Numbered from the stretch's first letter, positions 41,849 through 50,300 are shown. The stretch is DNA of 64,000 nucleotides from Flavonifractor sp. An100 (GCF_002161175.1 NZ_NFMA01000007.1:49712-113711); one strand, 5' to 3'. Notes: generated by a model from the letters alone, not told the origin. Numbers and translations are program-made.

Positions 41849-41988
41849 CATTCTCTATTTTATTCCACTCCATTTTGTGCTATGATGGTCACACTCGCCG
41901 CGCCCGGAACGGAGCCTTGACTCCTGCACCGGGGCGGCATGTGTGTGGAAACCGGCGGCTGCCGCCGCCAAAAGGAGAGAAAACAGTT

Positions 41989-43518
41989 ATGACAGTGGCA
42001 CAAATCTGTATTACCGCAACCATTATTGTCTACCTCTGCTTTGTCATCTGCACCGGCGTGTGGATTGGCCGGCGGAGCAAAAAGAGCGCCGAGGGCTTTT
42101 ACCTGGGTGGCCGTGGCCTGGGCCCCCTGGTCACGGCCATGAGCGCTGAGGCCAGCGACATGTCCTCCTGGCTGCTCATGGGTCTGCCCGGCGTGGCCTA
42201 CCTCAGCGGCGTGGCAGACGCCAGCTGGACCGCCATCGGTCTGGCCCTGGGTACCTACCTCAACTTCCTGCTGGTGGCTAAGCGCATCCGCCGCTACAGC
42301 GTACAGCTGGACGCCATCACCATCCCCAGCTTTATCTCCAAGCGCTACGGGGAGAAGAAGCCGGTGATCATGTGCATCGCCTCCCTGGTCATTCTCATCT
42401 TCTTCGTCCCCTATGTGGCCTCCGGCCTGGCCGCCATCGGAAAGCTGTTCAACAGCCTCTTCGGCTGGAACTACATGCTGGCTGTGGTCATCGGTGCGGT
42501 AGTCATTATCAGCTACACCTCCGTGGGCGGCTTCAGCGCCGTGGCCACCATGGACCTTATCCAGTCCATCATCATGACCACCGCCCTGGTGATTATCACC
42601 GTGTTTGGCATCAGCCAGGCGGGGGGTGTGGACGCTGTGGTGGAAAATGCCAAGTCCATGGCCGGCTACCTTAGCTTCGTCCAGATCCACGACCCCACCA
42701 CCGGCACCGCCAAGCCCTATGAACTGATCAACATCGCCTCCATGCTGGCCTGGGGCCTGGGCTACTTCGGTATGCCCCACATTCTGGTGCGCTTCATGGC
42801 CATTCGTGACGAGAAGGAGCTCTCCCTCTCCCGGCGCATCGCCGCTGTGTGGGTGGTCATCTCCATGACGGTGGCCGTGTGCATCGGCATGATCGGCAAC
42901 AGCGTATCCAAGGCCGGGAAGATCCCCATGCTGGAGGGCAGCGCCTCGGAGACGGTGATCGTCCAGATCTCCAACCTGCTGTCCTCCTTCGGCGTGGTAG
43001 CCGCCGTGGTGGCCGGCCTCATTCTGGCGGGCATTCTGGCCGCCACCATGTCCACCGCCGACTCCCAGCTCCTGGCCGCCGCCTCCGCCTTCTCGGAGAA
43101 CATGCTCCAGGACGTCTTCGGTATCAAGCTCACCCCCAAGCAGACCATGCTGGTGGCCCGGCTCACTGTTATCTGCATCGCCGTCATCGCCGTGTTCCTG
43201 GCCGCGGACCCGGACAGCAGCGTGTTTGCCATCGTGTCCTTCGCCTGGGCGGGCTTTGGCGCCACCTTCGGTCCCGCCATCCTCTGCGCCCTGTTCTGGA
43301 AGCGCAGCAACCGCCAGGGCATACTGGCCGGCCTGGTGGTGGGCGGTGTGATGGTCTTCGTATGGAAATTCCTGGTCCGCCCCATGGGCGGCGCCCTGGC
43401 CATCTACGAGCTGCTCCCCGCCTTCCTGTGCGCCTGTGTGGCTGTCGTGGTGGTCTCCCTCCTCACCCCCGCTCCCGAGGCAGAGATTACCGATCTATAC
43501 GACTCCTACAACCGCTAA
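41989..43518 (+). CDS. putP: Sodium:solute symporter (PutP-like)
   Basis: A 509-residue SSS-family transporter, most like the sodium/proline symporter PutP. It has about 13 transmembrane helices; near the start are FYLGGRGLGPLVTAMSAEASDMSSW (shortened: LGPLVTAMSAEASDMSSW), where Ser and Asp contact Na+ and substrate, and later GILAATMSTADSQLLAAAS, the second Na+-site helix. The ATG at 41989 has AAAGGAGAG upstream. Proline is the best guess for substrate, from these motifs; other solutes are possible. The region upstream carries a candidate operator. Confidence 0.9.
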   Translation: MTVAQICITATIIVYLCFVICTGVWIGRRSKKSAEGFYLGGRGLGPLVTAMSAEASDMSSWLLMGLPGVAYLSGVADASWTAIGLALGTYLNFLLVAKRIRRYSVQLDAITIPSFISKRYGEKKPVIMCIASLVILIFFVPYVASGLAAIGKLFNSLFGWNYMLAVVIGAVVIISYTSVGGFSAVATMDLIQSIIMTTALVIITVFGISQAGGVDAVVENAKSMAGYLSFVQIHDPTTGTAKPYELINIASMLAWGLGYFGMPHILVRFMAIRDEKELSLSRRIAAVWVVISMTVAVCIGMIGNSVSKAGKIPMLEGSASETVIVQISNLLSSFGVVAAVVAGLILAGILAATMSTADSQLLAAASAFSENMLQDVFGIKLTPKQTMLVARLTVICIAVIAVFLAADPDSSVFAIVSFAWAGFGATFGPAILCALFWKRSNRQGILAGLVVGGVMVFVWKFLVRPMGGALAIYELLPAFLCACVAVVVVSLLTPAPEAEITDLYDSYNR

Positions 43519-43536
43519 TTGCTTCTTTGAACGCAA

Positions 43537-43570
43537 ACAGAGAGGGGACCATACCCGGTCCCCTCTCTGT
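43537..43570. terminator. Bidirectional terminator
   Basis: ACAGAGAGGGGACC (43537-43550) pairs perfectly with GGTCCCCTCTCTGT (43557-43570), between convergent genes; T-rich sequence follows on the right. Confidence 0.9.
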
Positions 43571-43574
43571 TCTT

Positions 43575-43829
43575 CTATTCTTTTTCCCGCCGCTGTTCCC
43601 GGTTGTCCCACCAACACCACAGGAGTAGCCCAATGGGCAGCAGGCAGCCAAAAACTATCACCTGTATCGAGAGCAGGGGGTCTTCCTCCAGAAACATCCA
43701 GGCAATCACGCCCCCGTAGGCCAGAGGGATGATTCCTTCCAGATACCAGTACCGGCGCTTGCCCCGGTTCCAATAAGCCTGGGCCAGAACGGCGGCAAAG
43801 GCGAGGACAAAGACGGTCCAGGCATTCAC
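43575..43829 (-). CDS. Small membrane protein of the GntR/ABC operon
   Basis: An 84-residue protein with two or three hydrophobic helices (WTVFVLAFAAVLAQAYW and IQVIVFGCLLPIGLLLW) and a charged tail. The family is not recognised. It is the last gene of a leftward GntR-ATPase-permease operon, 13 bp after the permease gene and behind AAGGAGGAAG, so it probably works with the ABC system. Confidence 0.72.
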   Translation of the reverse strand: MNAWTVFVLAFAAVLAQAYWNRGKRRYWYLEGIIPLAYGGVIAWMFLEEDPLLSIQVIVFGCLLPIGLLLWCWWDNREQRREKE

Positions 43830-43842
43830 GAAACCTTCCTCC

Positions 43843-44604
43843 TTACTCCAGATTTAGACGGCTGTGGAGAATGCCACAGGCCCCGGCAAAGAAAATCCCA
43901 GAAGGGATCAGCAGCAGCCCACTGACAAGCCAGGCTATCATGTGCTCATTTTGTGCTGCAATGGCGTTAAAGAGATTTAGACCATCCAGTACATCAATGT
44001 ATACCGAACCAAGAATATCCAGGGCAATGAATGCGGCCACGCTCATCACCACCCGGTGGCGCTGGAACAGGTGGCCCACGGCGATGGCCAAATAGATGGT
44101 AGTGATACACAGTAAAATCCCGCAGAGAAAGAGCACACTGTATTCTGTTATGAACAGCGGGATGTCGGGGCGCCGGGTCAGGGCAGCCCACAGCGCCCGG
44201 AAAGTTGCCAGATTGAACACTGTCTCCCACTTAATGGGAAACAGTATGATAATGGCCAGGATGGCCACCGCAATACTGACAACGGAAGTGACCAGAGCAC
44301 AGATGAGCTTAGAGGCCACCAGCTGCCAGGTTCGCACGGGCAGGGTGTGCATCAAATAGCCCTCATCTCCCAACAACCCCTTATAAAACCGCTGGACGAT
44401 AAAAATCAGCACTGCCACACACATTGCGAAGAGAACGGAGAAAAAGGCAACCATGGTAACAACGGCCAGCAACTCATTGTCTAGCGGCTGATCGAAGGGA
44501 ATGGTAAAGCGATTAACCAGGGCGACAACCAGAGAGGCGGGCCACAGAATGGCAAAGGACTTCACCATGGCCCGAAAATCATATTTCAACAGCTTCCAAA
44601 GCAT
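43843..44604 (-). CDS. ABC-2 type transporter permease
   Basis: A 253-residue membrane protein with six hydrophobic helices and the ABC-2 permease look, starting MLWKLLKYDFRAMVKSFAIL. Segment GDEGYLMHTLPVRTWQLVASKL is typical of permeases paired with GntR-controlled ATPases. Its ATG overlaps the ATPase stop. Together with the ATPase it forms an exporter, possibly for peptides or antibiotics, as in YtrABCDEF-type systems; the substrate is unknown. Confidence 0.85.
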   Translation of the reverse strand: MLWKLLKYDFRAMVKSFAILWPASLVVALVNRFTIPFDQPLDNELLAVVTMVAFFSVLFAMCVAVLIFIVQRFYKGLLGDEGYLMHTLPVRTWQLVASKLICALVTSVVSIAVAILAIIILFPIKWETVFNLATFRALWAALTRRPDIPLFITEYSVLFLCGILLCITTIYLAIAVGHLFQRHRVVMSVAAFIALDILGSVYIDVLDGLNLFNAIAAQNEHMIAWLVSGLLLIPSGIFFAGACGILHSRLNLE

Positions 44605-45329
44605 TAGAACTCCCCTCCTTCCAAGGGCTGAGCCCGAAAGATATCCCGGAACAGGGCGTCCACACTCTTGCCCTGAGTTTGGCGGATGTTGTCCACCGTC
44701 TCGTGGAGCATAATCTTGCCCTCTTTCAGGAAGATGGCCTCGTCCAGCACCTTCTCAATATCGGAGATCAGGTGGGTGGAGATGAGGACGGTGCCCTCCT
44801 CGTTGTAGTTGGTCAAAATGGTGCGGAGAATAAAATCCCGGGCCGCCGGGTCCACCCCGGCGATGGGCTCATCCAGCAGATAGAGCTGGGCCTTCCGGGC
44901 CATGACCAGCACCAGCTGCACCTTCTCCTTGGTGCCCTTGGACATGGTCTTCAGCCGGTCCTTGGGCTCCACACCCAGACTGTGACACATGGCAATGGCC
45001 CTCTCATGGTCAAAATCCGAATAAAAGTCCCGGAACAGGTCGAACAGGTCCACCGCCCGCATCCAGTTGGCAAAGTACATCCGGTCGGGCAGATAGCTGA
45101 TGATGGCCTTGGTCTCCGGCCCGATGGGCTTTCCATCCACCGCCAGCTCCCCCGCCGAAGGCTGGATCAGTCCGCACAGCAGCTTGATGAGGGTGGTCTT
45201 GCCGCTGCCGTTGGGCCCCAGCAGCCCCACAATCTTTCCCCGGCCCACCGACAGGTCGATACCCGCCAGAGCGGTTTTCCGGCCGTAGGTCTTGGTCAGA
45301 CCCCGGCATGTGATCAACGTCTCGCTCAT
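44604..45329 (-). CDS. ABC transporter ATPase (GntR operon)
   Basis: A 241-residue cytoplasmic ATPase of the exporter-type DRA/Ytr group. Walker A GPNGSGKTT (about 37-45), signature in MSKGTKEKVQL, Walker B LYLLDEP and switch His in ISTHLI are present; the signature is the Ser-Lys-Gly variant common in this subfamily. It overlaps the GntR gene by 4 bp (ATGA) and the permease gene by 1 bp, which indicates tight coupling. Confidence 0.93.
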   Translation of the reverse strand: MSETLITCRGLTKTYGRKTALAGIDLSVGRGKIVGLLGPNGSGKTTLIKLLCGLIQPSAGELAVDGKPIGPETKAIISYLPDRMYFANWMRAVDLFDLFRDFYSDFDHERAIAMCHSLGVEPKDRLKTMSKGTKEKVQLVLVMARKAQLYLLDEPIAGVDPAARDFILRTILTNYNEEGTVLISTHLISDIEKVLDEAIFLKEGKIMLHETVDNIRQTQGKSVDALFRDIFRAQPLEGGEF

Positions 45330-45685
45330 GTCTCTTCCTCCCCGGCCAGGGCGGCCGCCTGGGCCTTGGTATAGCCCAGCTCCTCCATGGCACTGAAATA
45401 GGTTTGAATAATGGTTTGGGCCGCCTGCCGCCGGGCTGTCTCCAACACGGCGGTGTCCTGGGTCACCTGGCGGCCCGCCGTCCGGTCCGCCTTGGCTAGT
45501 CCCTCCTGCTCCAGCTGCGCCAGCGCCCGCTGCATGGTGTTGGGGTTTACCCCCGCCTCCGCCGCCAGCTCTCGCACCGAGGGCAACCGGCTCCCCGGCG
45601 GATAGATCCCGGTGAGGATCCGCCGCTCCATCTGCTCCGAGAGCTGAAGCCAGATGGGCCGGTCCCCGGTCAGATTCCAGTCCAT
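45326..45685 (-). CDS. GntR-family regulator (YtrA-like)
   Basis: A short GntR regulator of 119 residues: a winged HTH (about 10-75) with GSRLPSVRELAAEAGVNPNT and a small helical dimer domain instead of a large ligand domain, as in YtrA. It is the first gene of the operon and its promoter overlaps a perfect palindrome, so it should repress its own transcript. YtrA-type regulators often respond to cell-wall antibiotics; that is family knowledge, not visible here. Confidence 0.93.
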   Translation of the reverse strand: MDWNLTGDRPIWLQLSEQMERRILTGIYPPGSRLPSVRELAAEAGVNPNTMQRALAQLEQEGLAKADRTAGRQVTQDTAVLETARRQAAQTIIQTYFSAMEELGYTKAQAAALAGEEET

Positions 45686-45700
45686 ATGCCTTCCTCCTGC

Positions 45701-45751
45701 ATTATTGTATTAAGTGATTAGTACAATAATACATTTCCGATCCCTTGTCAA
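45701..45751 (-). promoter_or_regulatory. GntR-operon promoter and operator
   Basis: Leftward TTGACA (45746-45751), 17-bp spacer, TATTGT (45723-45728). A perfect 9-bp dyad, ATTATTGTA (45701-45709) and TACAATAAT (45722-45730), overlaps the -10 and start site. Confidence 0.8.
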
Positions 45752-45803
45752 GGGCTTTTTTTATTTTAAAAAAGCCTTAATGGTTTCTTAAGAAATGGGC
45801 GGG

Positions 45804-45843
45804 ATTTGTCACCGATTTGTTGCTGATTTGCATGGAATTTGTG
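45804..45843. promoter_or_regulatory. Four direct repeats with exact 11-bp period (Pho-box-like)
   Basis: ATTTGT or ATTTGC begins at 45804, 45815, 45826 and 45837, an exact 11-bp spacing. The array ends 24 bp before an extended -10 (TGCTATAAT, 45864-45872) upstream of a PstS-like gene. Spacing and position match binding sites of PhoB/PhoP-type regulators; the sequence is not a full match to either known consensus. Confidence 0.6.
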
Positions 45844-45863
45844 ATGATGGCCCACCTTTTCCC

Positions 45864-45872
45864 TGCTATAAT
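45864..45872 (+). promoter_or_regulatory. Extended -10 promoter of the PstS-like gene
   Basis: TGCTATAAT has a perfect TATAAT (45867-45872) and the TG extension. No good -35 is seen at the right distance, as expected for an activator-dependent promoter. Confidence 0.65.
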
Positions 45873-45949
45873 AGCGTTGGCCGGACAGGGAAAGCGGTCC
45901 TGTGCCGGTTCTGTGCTGTGGTACCGCGTGTTCTGTTAGGAGGAACCAT

Positions 45950-46891
45950 ATGACGAAACGTATCTTGTCTTACACGGCCGCTGCCCTCACATTGGCTGTG
46001 GCCCTCACCGCCTGTGCCCCCCAGGGGCAGGGAGGAAGCTCCAGTTCTGTCTCCTCTTCGGCCAGCGCCAGCCAGGAGGCCCCCTTTGTCTTTACCCGGG
46101 AAAACCTGCCCCGGCTGGACGGCTCCACCTCCACCGTTCCCCTGGCCCAGGCCATGTGCTCCGTGCTGTTGGGCGAGGACCGGGAGGCGGTGGCCGACCT
46201 CATTGACTTCTCCCGCACCACCCAGTCCTACCGCAACCTGATGGCGGGGGAGCGGGACCTGGTGCTGGCCGCCGAGCCAGAAGGAGAGGTTTTGAATCAA
46301 TTAAAGGAGGAGGGCCACTGGCTCTATACCCCCTTTGCCACCGACGCCCTGGTCTTTGTGGTCAACCAGGACAACCCGGTGGACAACCTCACCTGGGACC
46401 AGGTGAAGAAGATCTACACCGGGGAGATCACCAACTGGAAAGAGGTAGGGGGAGACAATGTGGACATCGTCCCCTTCCAGCGCAACCAGGGGGCGGGGAG
46501 CCAGACCATGTTTGAAAAGCTGGTGATGGAGGGCCAGTCCCCCATGGAGGCCCCGGAGACCTGGGTGCCCGACTCCATGGCGGGCCTGCTGGACGCGGTG
46601 CGCCAGTATGACAACTCCCCCGCCGCCATCGGCTACACCGTATATTACTACGCCAACGATATGGAGATGGCCCAGGGGTTAAAGGTGCTGTCCATCGACG
46701 GGGTGGCCCCTGACGCCCAGTCCATCCGGGAGGGGAAGTACCCCTTTCTCAACCCCTACTATGTAGCCATTGACGGGGACCTGCCCCAGGACAGCCCCAC
46801 CCGTATCCTCTATGACTGGGTGCTGGGGCCGGACGGGCAGAAGCTGGCGGCTATGGAGGGCTACGTGCCCGTGTCTGGAACGGAGGGATGA
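45950..46891 (+). CDS. PstS-like phosphate-binding lipoprotein
   Basis: An extracellular binding protein of the PBP-like/PstS type, 313 residues. The lipoprotein signal ends LTAC (Cys21). The phosphate-contact style segments are visible: LDGSTSTVPLAQAM at the mature N-terminus, FQRNQGAGSQTMFEKL in the middle and AAIGYTVYYYAN. No pstC, pstA or pstB is near, so it either serves a transporter elsewhere or has another role, such as sensing. The ATG at 45950 has TAGGAGGA upstream. It overlaps the next lipoprotein frame and is preceded by an 11-bp repeat array. Confidence 0.83.
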   Translation: MTKRILSYTAAALTLAVALTACAPQGQGGSSSSVSSSASASQEAPFVFTRENLPRLDGSTSTVPLAQAMCSVLLGEDREAVADLIDFSRTTQSYRNLMAGERDLVLAAEPEGEVLNQLKEEGHWLYTPFATDALVFVVNQDNPVDNLTWDQVKKIYTGEITNWKEVGGDNVDIVPFQRNQGAGSQTMFEKLVMEGQSPMEAPETWVPDSMAGLLDAVRQYDNSPAAIGYTVYYYANDMEMAQGLKVLSIDGVAPDAQSIREGKYPFLNPYYVAIDGDLPQDSPTRILYDWVLGPDGQKLAAMEGYVPVSGTEG

Positions 46892-46893
46892 CC

Positions 46894-48204
46894 ATGAGAG
46901 GCACCCGCGCCTGGGCCGCTCTGGCCCTGTCCTGCACCCTTCTGGCGGGGTGTACCAAGTGGGAGGCCACCCAGACGGTCACCGGGGTGGTGGACTCCGG
47001 GCCCAATGTCCAGGTGGACTGGTCCGCCCTGGGGGAGTCGGAGTCCCTGCCCGCCGTGGGCGGGCGGTGGTATCAAACCTATGTGTCCGAGCTGATTCCC
47101 TCCCCGGACTACGGCCCTCTCCTCCCCTGCAAGGCCGCCCTGTCCATGACCCAGGTCTGGTGGGAGGAGGAAGCCACCTACCGCAATCCCTCCTGGCTCT
47201 ATGGCCTGATGACCCAGGACGGAATTCTGGTAATGGAGGGGATATGCTCCTCCATCTCCCGCCCCGGCTATACCGTTGCCGACCCGGACACCGGGGAGCT
47301 GACCACCCAGCCGCTGCCCGTCTACGCTCTGGCCAAGGGAGACCCTGAGCTGGGAAATCCCACCACCGGGGACCTGGTGGCCCTGGCGGGGGAGGACGGA
47401 AACTGGTGGACCGGCTTTCGGTTCTGGGGCAGCATAGCCTATCCCGACGGCATCGCCGCCGGAGACAAGGATGGGCTCTCCCTGCTGGACGCCTACACCG
47501 GAGCCCAAATTGGCCGCTACACCTGGGCGGAGCTGGGCATCCCCGACGGCGCCTCCGTCCCCTGGTTCACCGCGGAAGCCCCCTCCACCGCCCAGTGGAC
47601 GGGGAAGAGGCTCTTCCTGGGCGTCTTTGGAGAAAACTACGATACGGCCCGTTTCCTGGACCCGGTCACCGGGGCGGTGTCCACCTGCTCCGCCGAGGAG
47701 TGGTACACCCGCTGGGAGGAGCAGTACAGCCGGTATAACCAGTGGGCCCCCCACCCCAACGGAGACGGCACCATCACCCTTACCTGCGGGACAAAGAGCT
47801 ATACCCTCCCCTCTCCGCTGCCCCAGGACGAGTACCCCAGCGTGCTCCAGGGGGACCGGGTGTACTTTTACACCTGGACCGAGGATGTCAACACCTTCGC
47901 CATCACTGACTTGAAGGGCAACGTGCTCATCCCTGTCCAAAACGGGGACCTGACCATCCTCAACGGGCGGCCGGAGAGCGATCTGCTCCTCTTCGCCATT
48001 CGAGGCCAGGAAGGCTGGACCATCTATGACCGAGACGGGGAACAGCGGTTTACCCTTCCCGGCCAGCCGGGCTCCTGGTGCTACCTCAACGGCTCTGTGA
48101 TCGAGGTGGTCCAGGATAACTGCGCCGCCTACTACTCCGCCGAAACCGGGGACTGCGTCTGGCGGGCCTACGGCGGCCTGGAGAGCCGGGAGCCCGACCT
48201 GTAA
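46894..48204 (+). CDS. Lipoprotein of unknown function, possible beta-propeller
   Basis: A 436-residue lipoprotein; the signal ends LLAGC (Cys20 from this start). The mature part is rich in Trp, Gly, Asp and Thr with recurring strand pairs such as GYTVADPDTGELTT and FAITDLKGNVLI, suggesting a beta-propeller or WG-like repeat fold. No enzyme motif is recognised. I use ATG 46894, placed 7 bp after GGAGGG; an ATG at 46888 overlaps the stop of the preceding gene and is too close. It is translationally close to the PstS-like gene and probably cooperates with it at the cell surface. Confidence 0.75.
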   Translation: MRGTRAWAALALSCTLLAGCTKWEATQTVTGVVDSGPNVQVDWSALGESESLPAVGGRWYQTYVSELIPSPDYGPLLPCKAALSMTQVWWEEEATYRNPSWLYGLMTQDGILVMEGICSSISRPGYTVADPDTGELTTQPLPVYALAKGDPELGNPTTGDLVALAGEDGNWWTGFRFWGSIAYPDGIAAGDKDGLSLLDAYTGAQIGRYTWAELGIPDGASVPWFTAEAPSTAQWTGKRLFLGVFGENYDTARFLDPVTGAVSTCSAEEWYTRWEEQYSRYNQWAPHPNGDGTITLTCGTKSYTLPSPLPQDEYPSVLQGDRVYFYTWTEDVNTFAITDLKGNVLIPVQNGDLTILNGRPESDLLLFAIRGQEGWTIYDRDGEQRFTLPGQPGSWCYLNGSVIEVVQDNCAAYYSAETGDCVWRAYGGLESREPDL

Positions 48205-48221
48205 AAAAACTGTGAACACCC

Positions 48222-48250
48222 TTGCATTTTCCTGAAAAGTGCGCTATCAT
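48222..48250 (+). promoter_or_regulatory. htpG promoter
   Basis: TTGCAT (48222-48227), 17-bp spacer, TATCAT (48245-48250), immediately followed by the CIRCE element. Confidence 0.8.
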
Positions 48251-48254
48251 ACCG

Positions 48255-48281
48255 TTAGCACTCAAGAAATATGAGTGCTAA
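48255..48281. promoter_or_regulatory. CIRCE operator (HrcA site)
   Basis: TTAGCACTC-N9-GAGTGCTAA, an exact match to the CIRCE consensus. The symmetry extends four bases outwards on each side (ACCG / CGGT), giving 13-bp arms from 48251 to 48285. It covers the predicted transcription start. Confidence 0.97.
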
Positions 48282-48339
48282 CGGTATTGTTTCATTTTGT
48301 TATAAAATTTATTTTCTATACATGGAGGAATCAGCAATC

Positions 48340-50256
48340 ATGGCAAAGAAACAATTCAAGGCGGAATCCAAACGCCTGCTGGACCTGATGGTCAACTCCA
48401 TCTACACCCACAAGGAGATCTTCCTCCGGGAGCTCATCTCCAACGCCAGCGATGCCGAGGACAAGCTGGCCTACAAGTCCCTCACCGACGAGAATGTGGA
48501 CATCAAGCGCAAGGACCTTAAAATCACCATTGTCCCCGACAAGGAGATGGGTACCCTCACCGTGTCCGATAACGGCGTGGGCATGAGCAAGGAGGATTTG
48601 GAGAACAACCTGGGCACCATCGCCCGCAGCGGCTCCGGCCAGTTCAAGGCTCAGCTCCAGGAGGACGACAAGGCCGCCGACAAGATTGACGTCATCGGCC
48701 AGTTCGGCGTAGGCTTCTACTCCGCCTTTATGGTGGCCGACCAGGTCACGGTGATCTCCAAGGCCTGGGGCAGCGAGGAGGCCTGGATGTGGCAGTCCGA
48801 CGGGGCCGACGGCTACACCGTCACCCAGTGTGAGAAGGACGCCCCGGGCACTGACGTGATCATGCACCTGAAGAAGGACGCCGACGGGGAAAATTACAGC
48901 CAGTATCTGGAGACCTACCAATTACAGGAGCTGATCAAGAAATACTCCGACTATATCCGCTACCCCATCGTCATGGAGGTGGAGGACTACCGCCAGAAGC
49001 CCAAGCCGGAGGATGCCGGGGAGGACTACAAGCCCGAGTGGGAGACGGTGAAGGAGTGGAAGACCATCAATTCCATGGTCCCCCTGTGGCAGCGGCAGAA
49101 GTCCAAGGTGAAGGAAGAGGAGTATAACGCCTTCTATAAAGAGAAGTTCATGGACTGGCAGGACCCCCTGGCGGTCATCCACACCAGCGCCGAGGGCGCG
49201 GTGACCTACAAGGCCCTGCTCTATATCCCCGCCCAGACCCCCTATGACTTCTACACCCGGGAGTACCAGAAGGGCCTACAGCTGTACTCCTCCGGAGTCA
49301 TGATCATGGACAAGTGCGCCGATCTGCTCCCCGACTGCTTCCGCTTCATCAAGGGCGTGGTGGACTCCCCCGACTTCTCCCTGAACATCAGCCGGGAAAT
49401 TTTGCAGCATGACCGGCAGCTGAAGGTCATTGCCTCCGCCCTGGAGAAGAAGATCAAGTCCGAGCTGCTGAAAATGCAGAAGGACGACCGGGAGAAGTAT
49501 GAGAAGTTCTGGAAGGCCTTCGGCACCCAGGTGAAGTACGGCATCGTGGCCGAGTACGGGGCCAAGAAGGAACTTTTGCAGGATCTGCTGCTCTTCTGGT
49601 CCTCCAAGGAGAACGCCAACACCACCCTGGCCGCCTACAAGGACCGTATGCCCGAGGACCAGCCCTTCTACTACTACGCCTGCGGCGAGAGCGTGGACAA
49701 GATCGCCAAGCTGCCCCAGGTGGAGCGCATCCTGGACAAGGGCTATGAGATTCTCTACTGCACCGAGGACGTGGACGACTTTGTCATGAAGGCCCTGGGC
49801 GAATGGGAGGGCAAGAAGTTCAAGTCGGTGGCCGACGAGGACGCCCTGCCCCAGACCGAAGAGGAGAAGAAGGCCGCCGAGGAGAAGGCCGAGGCGGGCA
49901 AGGAGGTCCTGGAGGCCGTGAAGGAGGCCCTGGGCGACCAGGTGAAGGCGGTGCGTATCTCCTCCATCCTCAAGTCGGGGGCCTGCTGCCTCACCGCTGA
50001 GGGGCCGGTGTCCCTGGAAATGGAGAAGTATATGAGCAAGCTGGAGGGCGGCGAGCACATGAAGGCCGACCGGGTGCTGGAGCTCAATCCCGACTCCGCC
50101 CCCTACGCCGCCCTGAAGCGGGCCAAGGAGGCCGGGGACCAGGATACCCTGACCAAGTACGCTAAGCTCCTCTACGGCCAGGCCCTGCTGCTGGCCGGTC
50201 TGCCGGTGGAGGACCCCTCGGAGTTTGCCTCCCTGGTCAGCTCTCTCATGGTGTAA
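48340..50256 (+). CDS. htpG: Hsp90 chaperone
   Basis: The bacterial Hsp90, an ATP-dependent cytosolic chaperone, 638 residues. The GHKL ATPase domain shows FLRELISNASDAEDKL, DNGVGMSKEDL and GQFGVGFYSAFMVA; the middle domain carries the catalytic Arg in NISREILQHDRQLK; the C-terminal dimer domain follows a Lys/Glu-rich linker near 520-540. The ATG at 48340 has GGAGGAA upstream; an earlier in-frame ATG (48322) overlaps that site. Single gene under a CIRCE-controlled promoter, so it should be induced by heat through HrcA. Confidence 0.96.
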   Translation: MAKKQFKAESKRLLDLMVNSIYTHKEIFLRELISNASDAEDKLAYKSLTDENVDIKRKDLKITIVPDKEMGTLTVSDNGVGMSKEDLENNLGTIARSGSGQFKAQLQEDDKAADKIDVIGQFGVGFYSAFMVADQVTVISKAWGSEEAWMWQSDGADGYTVTQCEKDAPGTDVIMHLKKDADGENYSQYLETYQLQELIKKYSDYIRYPIVMEVEDYRQKPKPEDAGEDYKPEWETVKEWKTINSMVPLWQRQKSKVKEEEYNAFYKEKFMDWQDPLAVIHTSAEGAVTYKALLYIPAQTPYDFYTREYQKGLQLYSSGVMIMDKCADLLPDCFRFIKGVVDSPDFSLNISREILQHDRQLKVIASALEKKIKSELLKMQKDDREKYEKFWKAFGTQVKYGIVAEYGAKKELLQDLLLFWSSKENANTTLAAYKDRMPEDQPFYYYACGESVDKIAKLPQVERILDKGYEILYCTEDVDDFVMKALGEWEGKKFKSVADEDALPQTEEEKKAAEEKAEAGKEVLEAVKEALGDQVKAVRISSILKSGACCLTAEGPVSLEMEKYMSKLEGGEHMKADRVLELNPDSAPYAALKRAKEAGDQDTLTKYAKLLYGQALLLAGLPVEDPSEFASLVSSLMV

Positions 50257-50271
50257 TGTCCCGTTTCCCCC

Positions 50272-50300
50272 TTGCCAAACAGGGGAAAATTCACTACAAT
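50272..50300 (+). promoter_or_regulatory. Promoter of the PHP phosphatase gene
   Basis: TTGCCA (50272-50277), 17-bp spacer, TACAAT (50295-50300), just after htpG. Confidence 0.75.

Noticed and set aside
45752..45778. GGCTTTTTT / AAAAAAGCC stem-loop
   Set aside because: Mostly A/T pairing, no gene ends there and no T tract follows; it is AT-rich promoter-flanking DNA rather than a terminator.
48271..48339. HtpG start inside the CIRCE element
   Set aside because: No ribosome site; it would begin in the operator. The ATG at 48340 has GGAGGAA.
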